Shown in pieces: positions 1 to 9,643 of a DNA stretch of 64,000 nucleotides. A program made the translations under genes and the position numbers. Below the pieces are notes generated by a model. It was given only the letters and a program-made list of their open reading frames with translations, did no database searches and was not told the DNA's origin. Position 1 is the stretch's first letter. Every line of letters starts with the position of its first letter. The stretch is from Paraburkholderia adhaesiva. Lineage in GTDB: Bacteria; Pseudomonadota; Gammaproteobacteria; Burkholderiales; Burkholderiaceae. The stretch is taken from positions 62,001 through 126,000 of the forward strand of contig NZ_JAJEJQ010000001.1 of assembly GCF_021390575.1 (NCBI RefSeq), read 5' to 3'.

Positions 1-1
1 C

Positions 2-136
2 GTCGAGAATCTTGCAGCCATCGTGTTCGAGATTCTCGCGAACGTCTACGATGCCCACTACGGTGTGAATCTGCGGCTCCATAAAGTGCGCCTCTCCGAG
101 ACGCCGAACTGCTGGGCCGAAGTCATCCGCGACTGA
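2..136 (+). CDS. queD: 6-carboxytetrahydropterin synthase (QueD), C-terminal fragment
   Basis: Only the last 44 codons lie in the window; the 5' part is off the left edge. The readable C-terminus has the late PTPS/QueD signature: a Glu-Asn-Leu helix start, then a His-Lys-Val-Arg-Leu strand leading into Glu-Thr-Pro and a Trp-Ala-Glu close to the end. QueD enzymes convert dihydroneopterin triphosphate to 6-carboxytetrahydropterin in queuosine and deazapurine synthesis. The catalytic zinc histidines would be upstream and cannot be checked. A sister pyruvoyl-tetrahydropterin synthase family member is the alternative. Confidence 0.75.
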   Translation, partial: VENLAAIVFEILANVYDAHYGVNLRLHKVRLSETPNCWAEVIRD

Positions 137-392
137 CCCTCGCGCATCCTCGCGCTCCGGCCATTGCCTTTCCCGCCTGCTGTTGCAGGCGCTCGCGTAC
201 GCGCTCTAGCGCCCCGGGTTTTCCGCCCGATGACGATACGCGTTGTCGCGGTATGATCGCTCGAGCAAGGCCGCGCACCCTCGTGCGCGGACACAAAACT
301 CAAACGATGCGAGACATGCAGGTTGCGGCGCCGCCGGGCCACACGGCCCGGGCATGACGCGTGCGGCTCGCAGACTCGCCGGGAGCGCGGCG

Positions 393-1175
393 ATGAGCAC
401 TTTCACCAATCCCCTGAAAGAGCGCCTGAAAGAAGCGGAGCCGCTCTACGGCCTGTGGCTGTCGATGGGCAGCGAGACCGCCGCCGAGGCGCTCGCGCAC
501 GCCGGTTTTGACTGGCTCCTGATCGACATGGAGCATGCGCCGAACGACAGCGCCGACACGGTCGCCCAGCTGCGCGCTATCGCAGCCGCCCATTTACCGA
601 CCGAACCCGTCGTGCGCCTGCCGACGACCGAGCCGTGGCTCGTCAAGCGCGTGCTCGATGCGGGCGCGCGCACGGTGATGTTTCCGAACATTGGCTCGGC
701 CAAAGAAGCGGCGTGCGCCGTGAGCCTCACGCAGTATCCGGGCGAACGCACGCCCGACGGGCGGCGCGGTGTGGCTGGCGTCGTGCGCGCGGCCGGCTAC
801 GGCATGCGGCGCGACTACCTGCACGGCGCGAACGCACAGATCGCGGTCATCGTGCAGATTGAATCGGCGTCGGCGCTCGAAGAGGTCGAGCAGATTGCGG
901 CGACGCCGGGCGTCGATTGTCTCTTTGTCGGCCCCGCCGACCTCGCTGCGAGCCTCGGCCATCTGGGCGATTCGAAACACCCCGACGTCACTGCGGCGAT
1001 GCTGCGCATCGTCGCGGCGGCGCGTGGCGCGGGCGTGGCCGCAGGCATCTTCGCGATGGATGCTGTGCAGGCGAAGCAGTATCGTGAGATGGGTTTCAGC
1101 TTCATCGCGCTCGCCGCCGACGTGATCTGGCTCGTGCGCGCGACGCGTCAGGCCTTGCAGGAGGCGAGATCATGA
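393..1175 (+). CDS. HpcH/HpaI family aldolase
   Basis: A 260-residue class II, metal-dependent pyruvate aldolase of the HpcH/HpaI (4-hydroxy-2-oxoheptanedioate aldolase) family, expected to be cytosolic. Residues matching the HpaI active site are visible: His48 in Asp-Met-Glu-His, Arg75, metal ligand Glu157 in Gln-Ile-Glu-Ser, and Asp183 in Val-Gly-Pro-Ala-Asp-Leu. The frame stays open upstream to about 243, but ATG 393 gives the normal family N-terminus and length, and the upstream extension looks non-coding. Its stop overlaps the start of the Sel1 gene by ATGA, so the two are probably translationally coupled. The natural substrate cannot be read from the sequence. Confidence 0.9.
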   Translation: MSTFTNPLKERLKEAEPLYGLWLSMGSETAAEALAHAGFDWLLIDMEHAPNDSADTVAQLRAIAAAHLPTEPVVRLPTTEPWLVKRVLDAGARTVMFPNIGSAKEAACAVSLTQYPGERTPDGRRGVAGVVRAAGYGMRRDYLHGANAQIAVIVQIESASALEEVEQIAATPGVDCLFVGPADLAASLGHLGDSKHPDVTAAMLRIVAAARGAGVAAGIFAMDAVQAKQYREMGFSFIALAADVIWLVRATRQALQEARS

Positions 1176-1888
1176 AGTGCAGCAAAGGCGCGTTCGCACG
1201 AGCGGCCGCCGGATTTTTCGCCGCCACCGCAGCGGCGGCATGCTTCGCGGCCGGGGCGTCCGCCGCGAAGGGTGTGAGTGCAGAAACGGACCCCGCGACG
1301 GCCACCGCCGTAGCCGACTACAACGCAAGCAACCTGGACGCCGCGCGCAAGGAGTTCCACGCGGCGGCCGCGCGCGGCAACCGTCTCGCGGAATTCGACT
1401 ACGCGATGATGCTGCTCAACGGCGAGGGCGGGGCGACGGACGTCGGCGAAGGCCGCAAGTGGCTGCGCAAGGCCGCCGACGCAAACATGTCGCACGCGCA
1501 GTACGTCTACGGGAAGATGTACGACGATGGCGACTTCGTCGAGCGTGATCCGGCAGCGGCGCACCAGTGGTTCCTGAAGGCGGCGAAACAGGGCCACGTG
1601 CAGGCACAGCTGGCGCTCGCGAACCAGTTCCTCGACGGACGCGGCACGACGCGTGACAACAAGCAGGCGTTCTACTGGTACAAGAAGGCTGCCGAAGGCG
1701 GCGACATGACGGCGCAATACGTGACCGGCTCGTTCTACGAGCACGGCGGCGATGGCGTACCGAGGAACATCAACGTCGCACGCGCGTACTACGCGGCGGC
1801 GGCGGCGCAGGGCGACCGGGTGGCGCTGCTCAAGTACCAGCAGTTGAGCGAGCAGTTGCAGAAGTCGACGCCAGGCGCGACGCAGTAG
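1172..1888 (+). CDS. Sel1-repeat secreted protein
   Basis: 238 residues. An N-terminal signal peptide is evident: Lys/Arg n-region, Ala/Phe-rich core and an Ala-x-Ala type end near residue 33. The rest is a chain of Sel1-like/TPR-like helical repeats, recognisable by recurring Ala-x-x-Gly-x-x-x-Ala-Gln/Glu and Trp-Leu/Tyr-x-Lys-Ala-Ala patterns spaced about 36 residues apart between roughly 60 and 225. Such proteins are periplasmic scaffolds; no enzymatic motif is present. It starts inside the aldolase stop codon (ATGA overlap). The functional link to the aldolase is unknown. Confidence 0.85.
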   Translation: MKCSKGAFARAAAGFFAATAAAACFAAGASAAKGVSAETDPATATAVADYNASNLDAARKEFHAAAARGNRLAEFDYAMMLLNGEGGATDVGEGRKWLRKAADANMSHAQYVYGKMYDDGDFVERDPAAAHQWFLKAAKQGHVQAQLALANQFLDGRGTTRDNKQAFYWYKKAAEGGDMTAQYVTGSFYEHGGDGVPRNINVARAYYAAAAAQGDRVALLKYQQLSEQLQKSTPGATQ

Positions 1889-1929
1889 GCACCGCAGGCA
1901 AGCGGCGCCGCGCCGCGCTCGGGCGCAGA

Positions 1930-3096
1930 CTAGCTCTGCATGAGCCGCCTGTGGCGGCCAACGCTCATGATGAGTCCGATCGCGATACCGAGCGTCGTGA
2001 GCGCGGTTCCGCCATAACTCATGAACGGCAGCGGCACGCCCACCACGGGCAGGATGCCGCTCACCATCCCGATGTTCACGAATGCGTAGGTGAAGAAGGC
2101 CATCGTCAACGATCCGGCCAGTAATCGCCCGAACAGCGTTGCGCCGTTCGCGGCGATAAAGAGTCCGCGCGCGATCAGGCACATATAAAGCGTGAGCAGC
2201 ACGATCCCGCCCAGCATGCCGAATTCCTCGGAGAACACCGCGAAAATGAAGTCGGTGTGCTTTTCGGGGATGAATTCGAGGTGCGACTGCGTGCCCTTGA
2301 GCCAGCCCTTGCCAAGCGGCCCGCCCGAGCCGATGGCGATCACGGCCTGAATCGTGTGGAAGCCCTTGCCGAGCGGGTCGGAGGTCGGGTCGAGCAGCGT
2401 GCAGATGCGGTGCTTCTGATAGTCGTGCATGAGCGGCCAGTTCACCTGCGGCTGGCAGATCTTGTCCTGGAACGCCGCAATCGACGCGACCGCGATCACA
2501 CCCGCGATCAGCACCGGCACGATCAGCCGGAACGAAAGCCCCGCGAAATAGATCACGAAGAAGCCCGACGCGAACACGAGCACGGCCGTGCCGAGGTCGG
2601 GCTGCTTGGCGATCAGACCGACCGGCACGAGCAGGATGATGAAGCCGACGAGAAAGTCGTACCAGCGCATCACGCCCTCGCGGCGCTGGTAGTACCACGC
2701 GAGCATGAGCGGCGTGGCGATCTTGAGAATTTCCGACGGCTGGATCACGACGCCCACATTGATCCAGCGTTTTGCGCCCTTGCGCGTGAGTCCGAACATC
2801 GCGACCGCAACTAGCAGCGCGATCCCGAACGTGTACATCGGCACGGCGAAGCGCATCAGCGTTGTGGGCGGCACATTTGCGAGTGCCCACATCAGCACGA
2901 ACGTCAGCATGATGTTGCGCACCTGGTCTTCGACGCGGCCCGGCATGTCGAGGCTCGCGCTGTACAGCGTCACGATGCCCACGCACAGCAGCAGGAACAC
3001 GACGAGCGCGAGCGGCCGGTCGAAGCCGATGAAGAGCTTGCGGATCGTGTCGAGCACCGCGCGCTTGTCGATCTTGTCGAACTGGAAGAAGGGCAT
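1930..3096 (-). CDS. rodA: Rod-shape SEDS peptidoglycan polymerase RodA
   Basis: 388 residues, all hydrophobic segments with short loops, matching the SEDS (FtsW/RodA/SpoVE) fold of about ten membrane helices. Family marks include the Leu-Tyr-Ser-Ala-Ser end of helix 1, the Gln-Pro-Ser-Glu motif (VIQPSEILKI), a Lys-Gln-Pro-Asp-Leu-Gly loop containing the presumed catalytic Asp, and the C-terminal Pro-Phe-Met-Ser-Tyr-Gly-Gly. RodA polymerises lipid II glycan strands for lateral wall growth together with PBP2. It lies 39 bp downstream of mrdA in the same direction and is the last gene of the mreB-C-D-mrdA-rodA cluster. Confidence 0.97.
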   Translation of the reverse strand: MPFFQFDKIDKRAVLDTIRKLFIGFDRPLALVVFLLLCVGIVTLYSASLDMPGRVEDQVRNIMLTFVLMWALANVPPTTLMRFAVPMYTFGIALLVAVAMFGLTRKGAKRWINVGVVIQPSEILKIATPLMLAWYYQRREGVMRWYDFLVGFIILLVPVGLIAKQPDLGTAVLVFASGFFVIYFAGLSFRLIVPVLIAGVIAVASIAAFQDKICQPQVNWPLMHDYQKHRICTLLDPTSDPLGKGFHTIQAVIAIGSGGPLGKGWLKGTQSHLEFIPEKHTDFIFAVFSEEFGMLGGIVLLTLYMCLIARGLFIAANGATLFGRLLAGSLTMAFFTYAFVNIGMVSGILPVVGVPLPFMSYGGTALTTLGIAIGLIMSVGRHRRLMQS

Positions 3097-3114
3097 GACG
3101 GATTCCTTTGTCGT

Positions 3115-3144
3115 CCGGAGTTAGCGCTTTAGCGCTTACTCCGG
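3115..3144 (-). other. Hairpin across the mrdA stop and mrdA-rodA junction
   Basis: Two 13-base arms (3115-3127 and 3132-3144) are complementary with one mismatch around a 4-base loop. The structure includes the mrdA stop codon (3136-3138) and ends about 18 bases before the rodA start. No T-run follows on the minus strand, so it is not a standard intrinsic terminator. It may set relative PBP2/RodA expression; that is inference. Confidence 0.5.
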
Positions 3145-5643
3145 TCCCATGTCGATGCCGCCGGTGGCGGCCTTCGGCGCTGCGGCGTCGTTGCGCGATG
3201 GCGCGAGCGCAGCGTCCGGCGTGTTCGCCGGATGGCGCGGGCGGCGCGGTCCGTTGCGGCGTGCCGCCGACGCGGCGTCTACGCCGCTCGCGGAGGTGTC
3301 GGCGGACAGTGACGTGCCGCCGTTCACGGTATCGGCGACGCGCTGTGCGTCGGGCGAGACCGGCATGCGGCGCACGGCGCCGTCAGCCGGCGCGGCTGCG
3401 GCACGCGGGTTCGTGGCGTTGGGGGCGGTCGTACCTGTGGCGCGTGTGGCAGCGGTTGCCGAAGCGCCCGCCGCGCTTGTCGCGCCAGTTGCGCCTGTCG
3501 CGCCCGAAGCGGCGCTGGCGGGCGCTACTGCGCCCGCGCCGCCACCGGCTGCACCAGACGCTGCCGCCGCCGAAGCAGCCGCCGCTGCCGATGCCGCGCC
3601 CGGTATCGGCAGCGCCTTGAATCCAGCGGCGACTCTCACCGGCTGGGTATCGGCCCCGGCATCCTGCACGGCGGCGCCGATCACCGGCGCGGACGCATCC
3701 TGTGCGTCGGACGCCGCCGTGGCCACTTCGGCCTGCAGGGCACCCGGTTTTTGCCGGTCGAGGAGGTAGTAATCGAGCACGCGGCGCGCAATCGGGCCAG
3801 CGGCCTGGGCACCCCAGCCACCGTTCTCGACGACCAGCGCGAGCGCGATCTTCGGCTGCTCGGCGGGCGCGAACGCGATGAAGAGCGCGTGGTCGCGCAG
3901 ATGCTCCGCGAGCGCATGCGCCTGATATTTCGCGCCCTGCAGCGAGAACACCTGCGCCGTGCCGGTCTTGCCCGCCGACGTATATTGGGCGTTGGCGAAC
4001 ACCTGGTACGCGGTGCCGGACGGGTTCATCGTCACGCCTTCCATGCCGCGCTTCACGACGTCGATGTCGCTCTGCGAAACGTCGAGGCGTCCGTTCTGGC
4101 TCGGCACGGTGAGGCGCACGTCGTGGGTGAGCGGATTCTCGACGTCCTTCACGAGGTGCGGCTTCATGAGCACACCGTTGTTGGCGAGCGTCGCGGTGGC
4201 GTGCGCGAGCTGCAGGATCGTGAACGAGTTGTAGCCCTGGCCGATGCCGAGGCTGATCGTCTCACCCTCGTACCAGCGCTGCGCTTCGGGTTTGCGGTAG
4301 GCCTTGCGCTTCCATTCCGTCGACGGCAGGATGCCGCGCGCCTCGCCCGCGATGTCGATGCCGGTAATCTGGCCGAAGCCGAGCGGCTTCATGAAGTTCG
4401 CGATGTTGTCGACGCCGAGATCGTGCGCGAGCATGAAGAAGTAGGTGTCGTTGGACACCATGATCGCGCGGTTCATGTCGATCCAGCCCTGGCCGGAGCG
4501 CACGTCGTTGTTGAAGCGGTGGCCGCCGAACATGTAGTAGCCCGGATCCTGGAAGCCCCATTGCGGCGTGCGCTTGTGCAGTGTGAGCGCGGCGAGCGCC
4601 ATGAACGGCTTGTAGGTCGAGCCCGGCGGATACGTGCCGTGCAGCGGACGGTTGAGCAGCGGGTGATCGGACGAGTTGTTGAGTTCGTCCCACGTCTGCT
4701 GGTCGATGCCGTCGACGAACGTGTTCGGGTCGAAGCTCGGCGCGGAGACGAACGCGAGAATGTCGCCCGTCGAGGGCTCGATCGCCACGAGTGCGCCGCG
4801 CCGTCCGGCGAACGCCTTCTCGGCGACCTCCTGCAGGCCGATGTCGATTGACAGCCGCAGGTTGTTGCCCGGCGTTGCCTGGGTGCGCGACATCGTGCGC
4901 ACGGGGCGGCCGCCCGCTGTGACTTCGACTTCCTCGAAACCGGTCAGGCCGTGCAGTTCGGTTTCATAGCTCTGCTCGACGCCGATCTTGCCGATGTAGT
5001 CGGTGCCGTTGTAGTTGTTCGCGTCCCGACGCGGATCGTAGTGCTCCTGATCGCTGTTGTTCTCGTCGCTTGCGTCGTCGATACGTTCCTGGTCGCGCTG
5101 CGAGATCCTGCCGATATAACCGATTACGTGCGCGGCCGTCGTGCCGAGCGGGTACTGGCGGAACAGGCGGGCGCGCACTTCCACGCCGGGGAAGCGGTAG
5201 CGCTGGGCGGTGAAGTGTGCGACTTCGTCGTCGGTGAGGCGGGTGCGGATCGGCAGGCTCTCGAAGTTCTTCGAGTCTTCTAGCAGCTTCTTGAAGCGGC
5301 GCCGGTCGCGCTGATCGATCGGGATGACCGTCGAGATCTGGTCGATCGTGTTGTCGAGCGTATCGGTCAGCTTCGACGGCGTGATTTCGAGCGTGTAGGC
5401 CGAGTAGTTCTTCGCGAGGACGACGCCGTTGCGGTCGGTGATGATGCCGCGATTGGGCACGATCGGCGCAACCGAGATGCGGTTTTCATCGGCCTGCAGC
5501 GAATACTTGCTGTGGTTCCAGACCTGCAGCCAGATAAAGCGCAACCCGATCAGCCCGAAACAGACGAACACGAACAGCCCCGCCGCGGCGACGCGCACGC
5601 GGAACTTCGAGATCTGTTGCTGGGTGTCCTTGAATTCGGTCAT
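3136..5643 (-). CDS. mrdA: Penicillin-binding protein 2 (elongasome transpeptidase)
   Basis: 835 residues. A cytoplasmic N-terminus is followed by one membrane anchor (about 18-40), the PBP dimerisation domain, and a transpeptidase domain with Ser342-x-x-Lys345, Ser397-Asn398-Asp and Lys559-Thr-Gly. PBP2 cross-links the lateral-wall peptidoglycan made by RodA. ATG 5643 gives the family N-terminus; the open frame continues 17 codons further but adds nothing recognisable. The catalytic part ends near residue 630, the usual length of PBP2. The remaining 205 or so residues are an Ala/Gly/Thr/Pro-rich low-complexity periplasmic tail. It lies between mreD and rodA. Confidence 0.96.
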   Translation of the reverse strand: MTEFKDTQQQISKFRVRVAAAGLFVFVCFGLIGLRFIWLQVWNHSKYSLQADENRISVAPIVPNRGIITDRNGVVLAKNYSAYTLEITPSKLTDTLDNTIDQISTVIPIDQRDRRRFKKLLEDSKNFESLPIRTRLTDDEVAHFTAQRYRFPGVEVRARLFRQYPLGTTAAHVIGYIGRISQRDQERIDDASDENNSDQEHYDPRRDANNYNGTDYIGKIGVEQSYETELHGLTGFEEVEVTAGGRPVRTMSRTQATPGNNLRLSIDIGLQEVAEKAFAGRRGALVAIEPSTGDILAFVSAPSFDPNTFVDGIDQQTWDELNNSSDHPLLNRPLHGTYPPGSTYKPFMALAALTLHKRTPQWGFQDPGYYMFGGHRFNNDVRSGQGWIDMNRAIMVSNDTYFFMLAHDLGVDNIANFMKPLGFGQITGIDIAGEARGILPSTEWKRKAYRKPEAQRWYEGETISLGIGQGYNSFTILQLAHATATLANNGVLMKPHLVKDVENPLTHDVRLTVPSQNGRLDVSQSDIDVVKRGMEGVTMNPSGTAYQVFANAQYTSAGKTGTAQVFSLQGAKYQAHALAEHLRDHALFIAFAPAEQPKIALALVVENGGWGAQAAGPIARRVLDYYLLDRQKPGALQAEVATAASDAQDASAPVIGAAVQDAGADTQPVRVAAGFKALPIPGAASAAAAASAAAASGAAGGGAGAVAPASAASGATGATGATSAAGASATAATRATGTTAPNATNPRAAAAPADGAVRRMPVSPDAQRVADTVNGGTSLSADTSASGVDAASAARRNGPRRPRHPANTPDAALAPSRNDAAAPKAATGGIDMGPE

Positions 5644-5769
5644 GCAATGAGTCCGGCTTGTGGGCGCATTGGGGTGCGAATTTGCCTCCAACACGCCACG
5701 GGCCGGTTTTCGTAAGGTCTAGTCAAACGCTTCTTCCTGCGTCCCTCGGCTCTTTGCGGCGCGCGCCGC

Positions 5770-6282
5770 TCAGATGGGCCGTGTATCGTCGGGATCGACG
5801 GGGCGGCGCTGCGGCAGGAGGAGCACGACGCTCGCAATGGGCCACAGCACGGCGGCGACGAAGCCGCTCACGAGGTAGTCCCAGCCGGGAAACGACGCGC
5901 CCATCAGCAGGCGGGTCACGAACGGCACGAGCTGTGTGCCCACCAGTACCGGCATCACGGCGAACGCTTGCACCCCGAGCGACATCCACAGCACGCGACG
6001 GTGGATCGTGATCGCGCCATACGACAGCAGCGTGTACGCGAGCGCGTGCTCGCCGAGCAGGCTCGCGTTATGGACGTCCATCAGGAGGCCGAGGGAGAAC
6101 GCGATGCCCATGCCGACCTTGCGCGGCTGGTGGATGTTCCAGAACAGCAGAACGAGCGCGACGAAATCGGGGACGCCGGGCAGCTTGCCCCACGGCAGCA
6201 GGTTCAGCAAAAACGCGGTGGCGAGGCTGAACGCGATGAAATACGGGTTGACCGGCTGAAGGATGTATTGCGGACGCGCCAT
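5770..6282 (-). CDS. mreD: Rod-shape-determining membrane protein MreD
   Basis: 170 residues with about five hydrophobic segments, the size and shape of MreD (E. coli 162). The Asn-Pro-Tyr-Phe near the start, a Trp-Gly-Lys-Leu-Pro-Gly-Val-Pro-Asp-Phe loop and Leu-Leu-Met-Asp-Val-His are typical. MreD is an inner-membrane partner of MreC and RodA in the elongasome. The ATG at 6282 shares a base with the mreC stop; a GTG one codon upstream (6285) is an equally close alternative, so translation is coupled to mreC either way. Confidence 0.93.
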   Translation of the reverse strand: MARPQYILQPVNPYFIAFSLATAFLLNLLPWGKLPGVPDFVALVLLFWNIHQPRKVGMGIAFSLGLLMDVHNASLLGEHALAYTLLSYGAITIHRRVLWMSLGVQAFAVMPVLVGTQLVPFVTRLLMGASFPGWDYLVSGFVAAVLWPIASVVLLLPQRRPVDPDDTRPI

Positions 6283-7454
6283 CACGGATTCTCCCGCGTG
6301 GTGGCGTGCGCCGCGCGTTGCTGCGCGGGCCGGGGCGCCGGATTGGCCGCTGGCTTGGCAACGGCAGTGCGGTCAGGCTTCGCTGCCGGTTGGGGCGCGG
6401 TTGCTGACGGATTCTGCGGTGCGTTGGCGGTGGTGGTGGGGCTTGGAGCCGTGTTCGCCCCCGCGCCTGTGCCTGCGGTCGCGCCGGGTTTGGCCGCTGC
6501 CGTACCGCTCGCCTGTGCGGCCGCTGCCGCCTGCGCCTTGCTCTCCGCGGCTTTCTTCGCGTCCGCCTTCTTTTTCGCGTCGGGGCTGACCGGTTCGAGT
6601 TCCGCGGGACGCGGCGGCACTTGCGACACGTAATGCAGCACCAGCACCTGACGCGCGCCGCGCACGGTGGCGACCGGCGCACAGACGACACGCGCAAATG
6701 CCGTGTCGGCCTGTTTGTCCACGCGCAGCACCTTCGCGACCGGCAACCCTTGCGGATACACGCCGTCGAGGCCGCTCGTCACGAGTTCGTCGCCGACCTG
6801 CACATCGGCGCTGATCGGCACGAAACGCAGGTCGAGCAGTGCGCCTTGCGGCGTGCCGTAGATCACGCTGCGCAGGCCCGTGCGCACGATTTCGACCGGC
6901 ACCGCCTGATCTTTGTCCGTCAGCAGCGTGACTTCCGACTGCAACGGGAACACGCGCGTGACCTGGCCGATCACGCCGTCCTCACTCACGACGGGCGCGC
7001 CGTTCTGGATGTCCTGCTGCGAGCCGCGTCCGATCACGACCTTCTGCGTAAACGGATCGCGCGTGTCGTACTGGATCTCGGCGGGGGTCGCCTGAGCGCC
7101 AAAGTGCTGCGACAGCTGCAAGAGGGCACGCAGGTGCGCGTTCTCGGCGGCGAGTATTGCGGCCTGGTTGGCCTGCTGCGAGAGCTGGAGGTTGCGCGCG
7201 TGAAGCTGTGTGTTGTCCGAGCGCAGCGTAGCGCTCGTGACGGCGAGGTCGGCGGCGCCGACGAAGAAGTCACGCGGCACGAGGGCCGCGCGCTGCAGCG
7301 GGTAAAGGCCTGCCCCGAGTACGCCGCGCACGACTTCCAGAGTCTTGAAGCGGGCGTCAGAGATCAAGAGGACGAGCGACAGCGCGACGAACAAAATGAG
7401 CCGCGCAAGTGCCGAAGGGCCTTGCTTGAACAGGGGCGGCGGACTGTATTCCAT
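6282..7454 (-). CDS. mreC: Rod-shape-determining protein MreC
   Basis: 390 residues from ATG 7454; an in-frame extension to 7502 lacks family character. One membrane helix follows a short basic N-terminus, then a coiled-coil stretch (about 65-110) rich in Leu/Gln/Ala, then the MreC beta-domain with its Gly-x-Gly-Ser and Gly-Asp-Glu-Leu-Val-Thr-Ser-Gly-Leu-Asp-Gly motifs. MreC is a periplasmic scaffold that activates PBP2/RodA. The last 110 or so residues are an Ala/Pro/Thr-rich disordered tail, longer than in E. coli MreC and similar in style to the tail on the adjacent PBP2. The stop overlaps the mreD start. Confidence 0.95.
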   Translation of the reverse strand: MEYSPPPLFKQGPSALARLILFVALSLVLLISDARFKTLEVVRGVLGAGLYPLQRAALVPRDFFVGAADLAVTSATLRSDNTQLHARNLQLSQQANQAAILAAENAHLRALLQLSQHFGAQATPAEIQYDTRDPFTQKVVIGRGSQQDIQNGAPVVSEDGVIGQVTRVFPLQSEVTLLTDKDQAVPVEIVRTGLRSVIYGTPQGALLDLRFVPISADVQVGDELVTSGLDGVYPQGLPVAKVLRVDKQADTAFARVVCAPVATVRGARQVLVLHYVSQVPPRPAELEPVSPDAKKKADAKKAAESKAQAAAAAQASGTAAAKPGATAGTGAGANTAPSPTTTANAPQNPSATAPQPAAKPDRTAVAKPAANPAPRPAQQRAAHATTRENP

Positions 7455-7593
7455 GGTCGGCGCCGGGGGCGTGTGCAGATAGATAAAACGGTGGCGTCTC
7501 AAGGGGCGCCGTTCAGCGGGCGGTTCCAGGCATGGAGCGGCGGGCTAGCCGCCATGCCGTTGTGTGCCGCGCCGCTTGCATGGGGGCCGGTGC

Positions 7594-8637
<1,044 letters not shown>

Positions 8638-8816
8638 TCAAAAATCCTGTCTCGCTTGTAGCCGACCTTCGCATTAAGCGGGTCAAGGACGGCAGCGGAA
8701 AAAATTACAGCCCCAGGCCGGGCGCGCCGTTTGAGCCAAGCGCGCCTCGATGAACCTGACACTGCGGGGATGGGTACCGGAGGCAGCCTGGCGGCGTGCC
8801 CAGCGTGCCCCGTCTT

Positions 8817-8886
8817 GCGCTAAACAGACTGCGCCAAACGCATTGCGCCAATCGCGTTGCGACAACCGCATTACGCCCATCGCGCC
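8817..8886. repeat. 14-bp imperfect tandem repeat, five units
   Basis: Five successive 14-base units begin at 8817, 8831, 8845, 8859 and 8873. The middle ones read GCGCCAAACGCATT, GCGCCAATCGCGTT and GCGACAACCGCATT; the outer two are more diverged. The array lies in the non-coding space between the mreB and gatCAB promoters. Function is unknown; it could be a decayed minisatellite or a set of protein-binding iterons. Confidence 0.65.
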
Positions 8887-9012
8887 CTTCGCGCCTCTCG
8901 AGACCTATCAGGGTCCCGGTTTAGACCCTTCAAGTTCGCGAAGTACTACGCGCAACCAACGAAAGGCAGACGCAAGGCGGTCCGGGTTTGGGTCGAACGC
9001 GTAATGATACCT

Positions 9013-9018
9013 TATAAT
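9013..9018 (+). promoter_or_regulatory. Probable -10 element for gatCAB
   Basis: A perfect TATAAT in an AT-rich pocket of otherwise GC-rich DNA, 153 bp upstream of the gatC start. A weak TTGGGT lies upstream at 8988-8993 with a long 19-bp spacer, so the -35 assignment is uncertain. Confidence 0.5.
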
Positions 9019-9170
9019 TTTGCCTGTTTTACAGGATCCGGAAGGCAGTTTTTGACGATGCCGAAGCTTTATTCGAACGCCGGATCCGGCGCGATAAACC
9101 GCTGTTGCAGCACTGTTTTTCAGACAATGCCGCGATGGCTGTAGTAACAGTCCTCTTTTCCGGTGACCGT

Positions 9171-9470
9171 ATGGCCCTGACCCTGAACGATGTGAAGCGA
9201 ATCGCGCATCTCGCGCGCCTCGAACTGGCCGACGCCGAAGCCGGCAACACGCTCGTCCAACTGAACGATTTTTTCGGTCTCGTCGAGCAGATGCAGGCCG
9301 TCGACACGACCGGCATCGCGCCGCTCGCGCACCCGATCGAGCAGATCGAGGACGTGGCGCTGCGCCTGCGCGCGGATGCCGTGACCGAAGTGGTCGACCG
9401 CAATGCGCTGCAACGCCCGGCGCCCGCGGTGCAGGACGGTCTGTACCTCGTGCCGCGCGTGATCGAATAA
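9171..9470 (+). CDS. gatC: Asp-tRNA(Asn)/Glu-tRNA(Gln) amidotransferase subunit C
   Basis: 99 residues, the usual GatC length. The N-terminus has the family pattern Leu-x-x-x-Asp-Val-x-x-Ile-Ala-x-Leu-Ala-Arg-Leu, and the C-terminus ends in the typical Tyr-Leu-Val-Pro-Arg-Val-Ile-Glu. GatC wraps around GatA and stabilises the GatA-GatB complex that amidates misacylated Glu-tRNA(Gln) and/or Asp-tRNA(Asn). ATG 9171 is chosen over in-frame starts up to 66 bp upstream because it gives the standard N-terminus. First gene of gatCAB; gatA follows after 173 bp. Confidence 0.95.
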   Translation: MALTLNDVKRIAHLARLELADAEAGNTLVQLNDFFGLVEQMQAVDTTGIAPLAHPIEQIEDVALRLRADAVTEVVDRNALQRPAPAVQDGLYLVPRVIE

Positions 9471-9643
9471 CGCGTCGATTTTCCCGTCGCCGCCCGCCTG
9501 TGAGCTGCAGGTGGCGCGCGACGGCTCCCCCGATCTCACGGGGCGCGGCCTGACGGTTCGGTGCGGCGCCCCGGATGACGGCGCCGCGCACGCAGGAAAC
9601 ACAGTAAGGGGCGCTGCCGCCATGTTCTTCCAGGAACCACGCA

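Larger units (their letters stand above)
8638..9170. other. mreB-gatC divergent intergenic region
   Basis: 533 bp without a convincing gene. It must hold the mreB promoter (minus strand) and the gatCAB promoter (plus strand), plus a 14-bp tandem repeat at 8817-8886 described separately. The short open frames here have no family character and no good ribosome binding site. Confidence 0.7.

Noticed and set aside
1148..2986. Long minus-strand open frame opposite the Sel1 gene and through rodA
   Set aside because: GC-driven shadow frame; rodA and the Sel1 gene are unmistakable in other frames.
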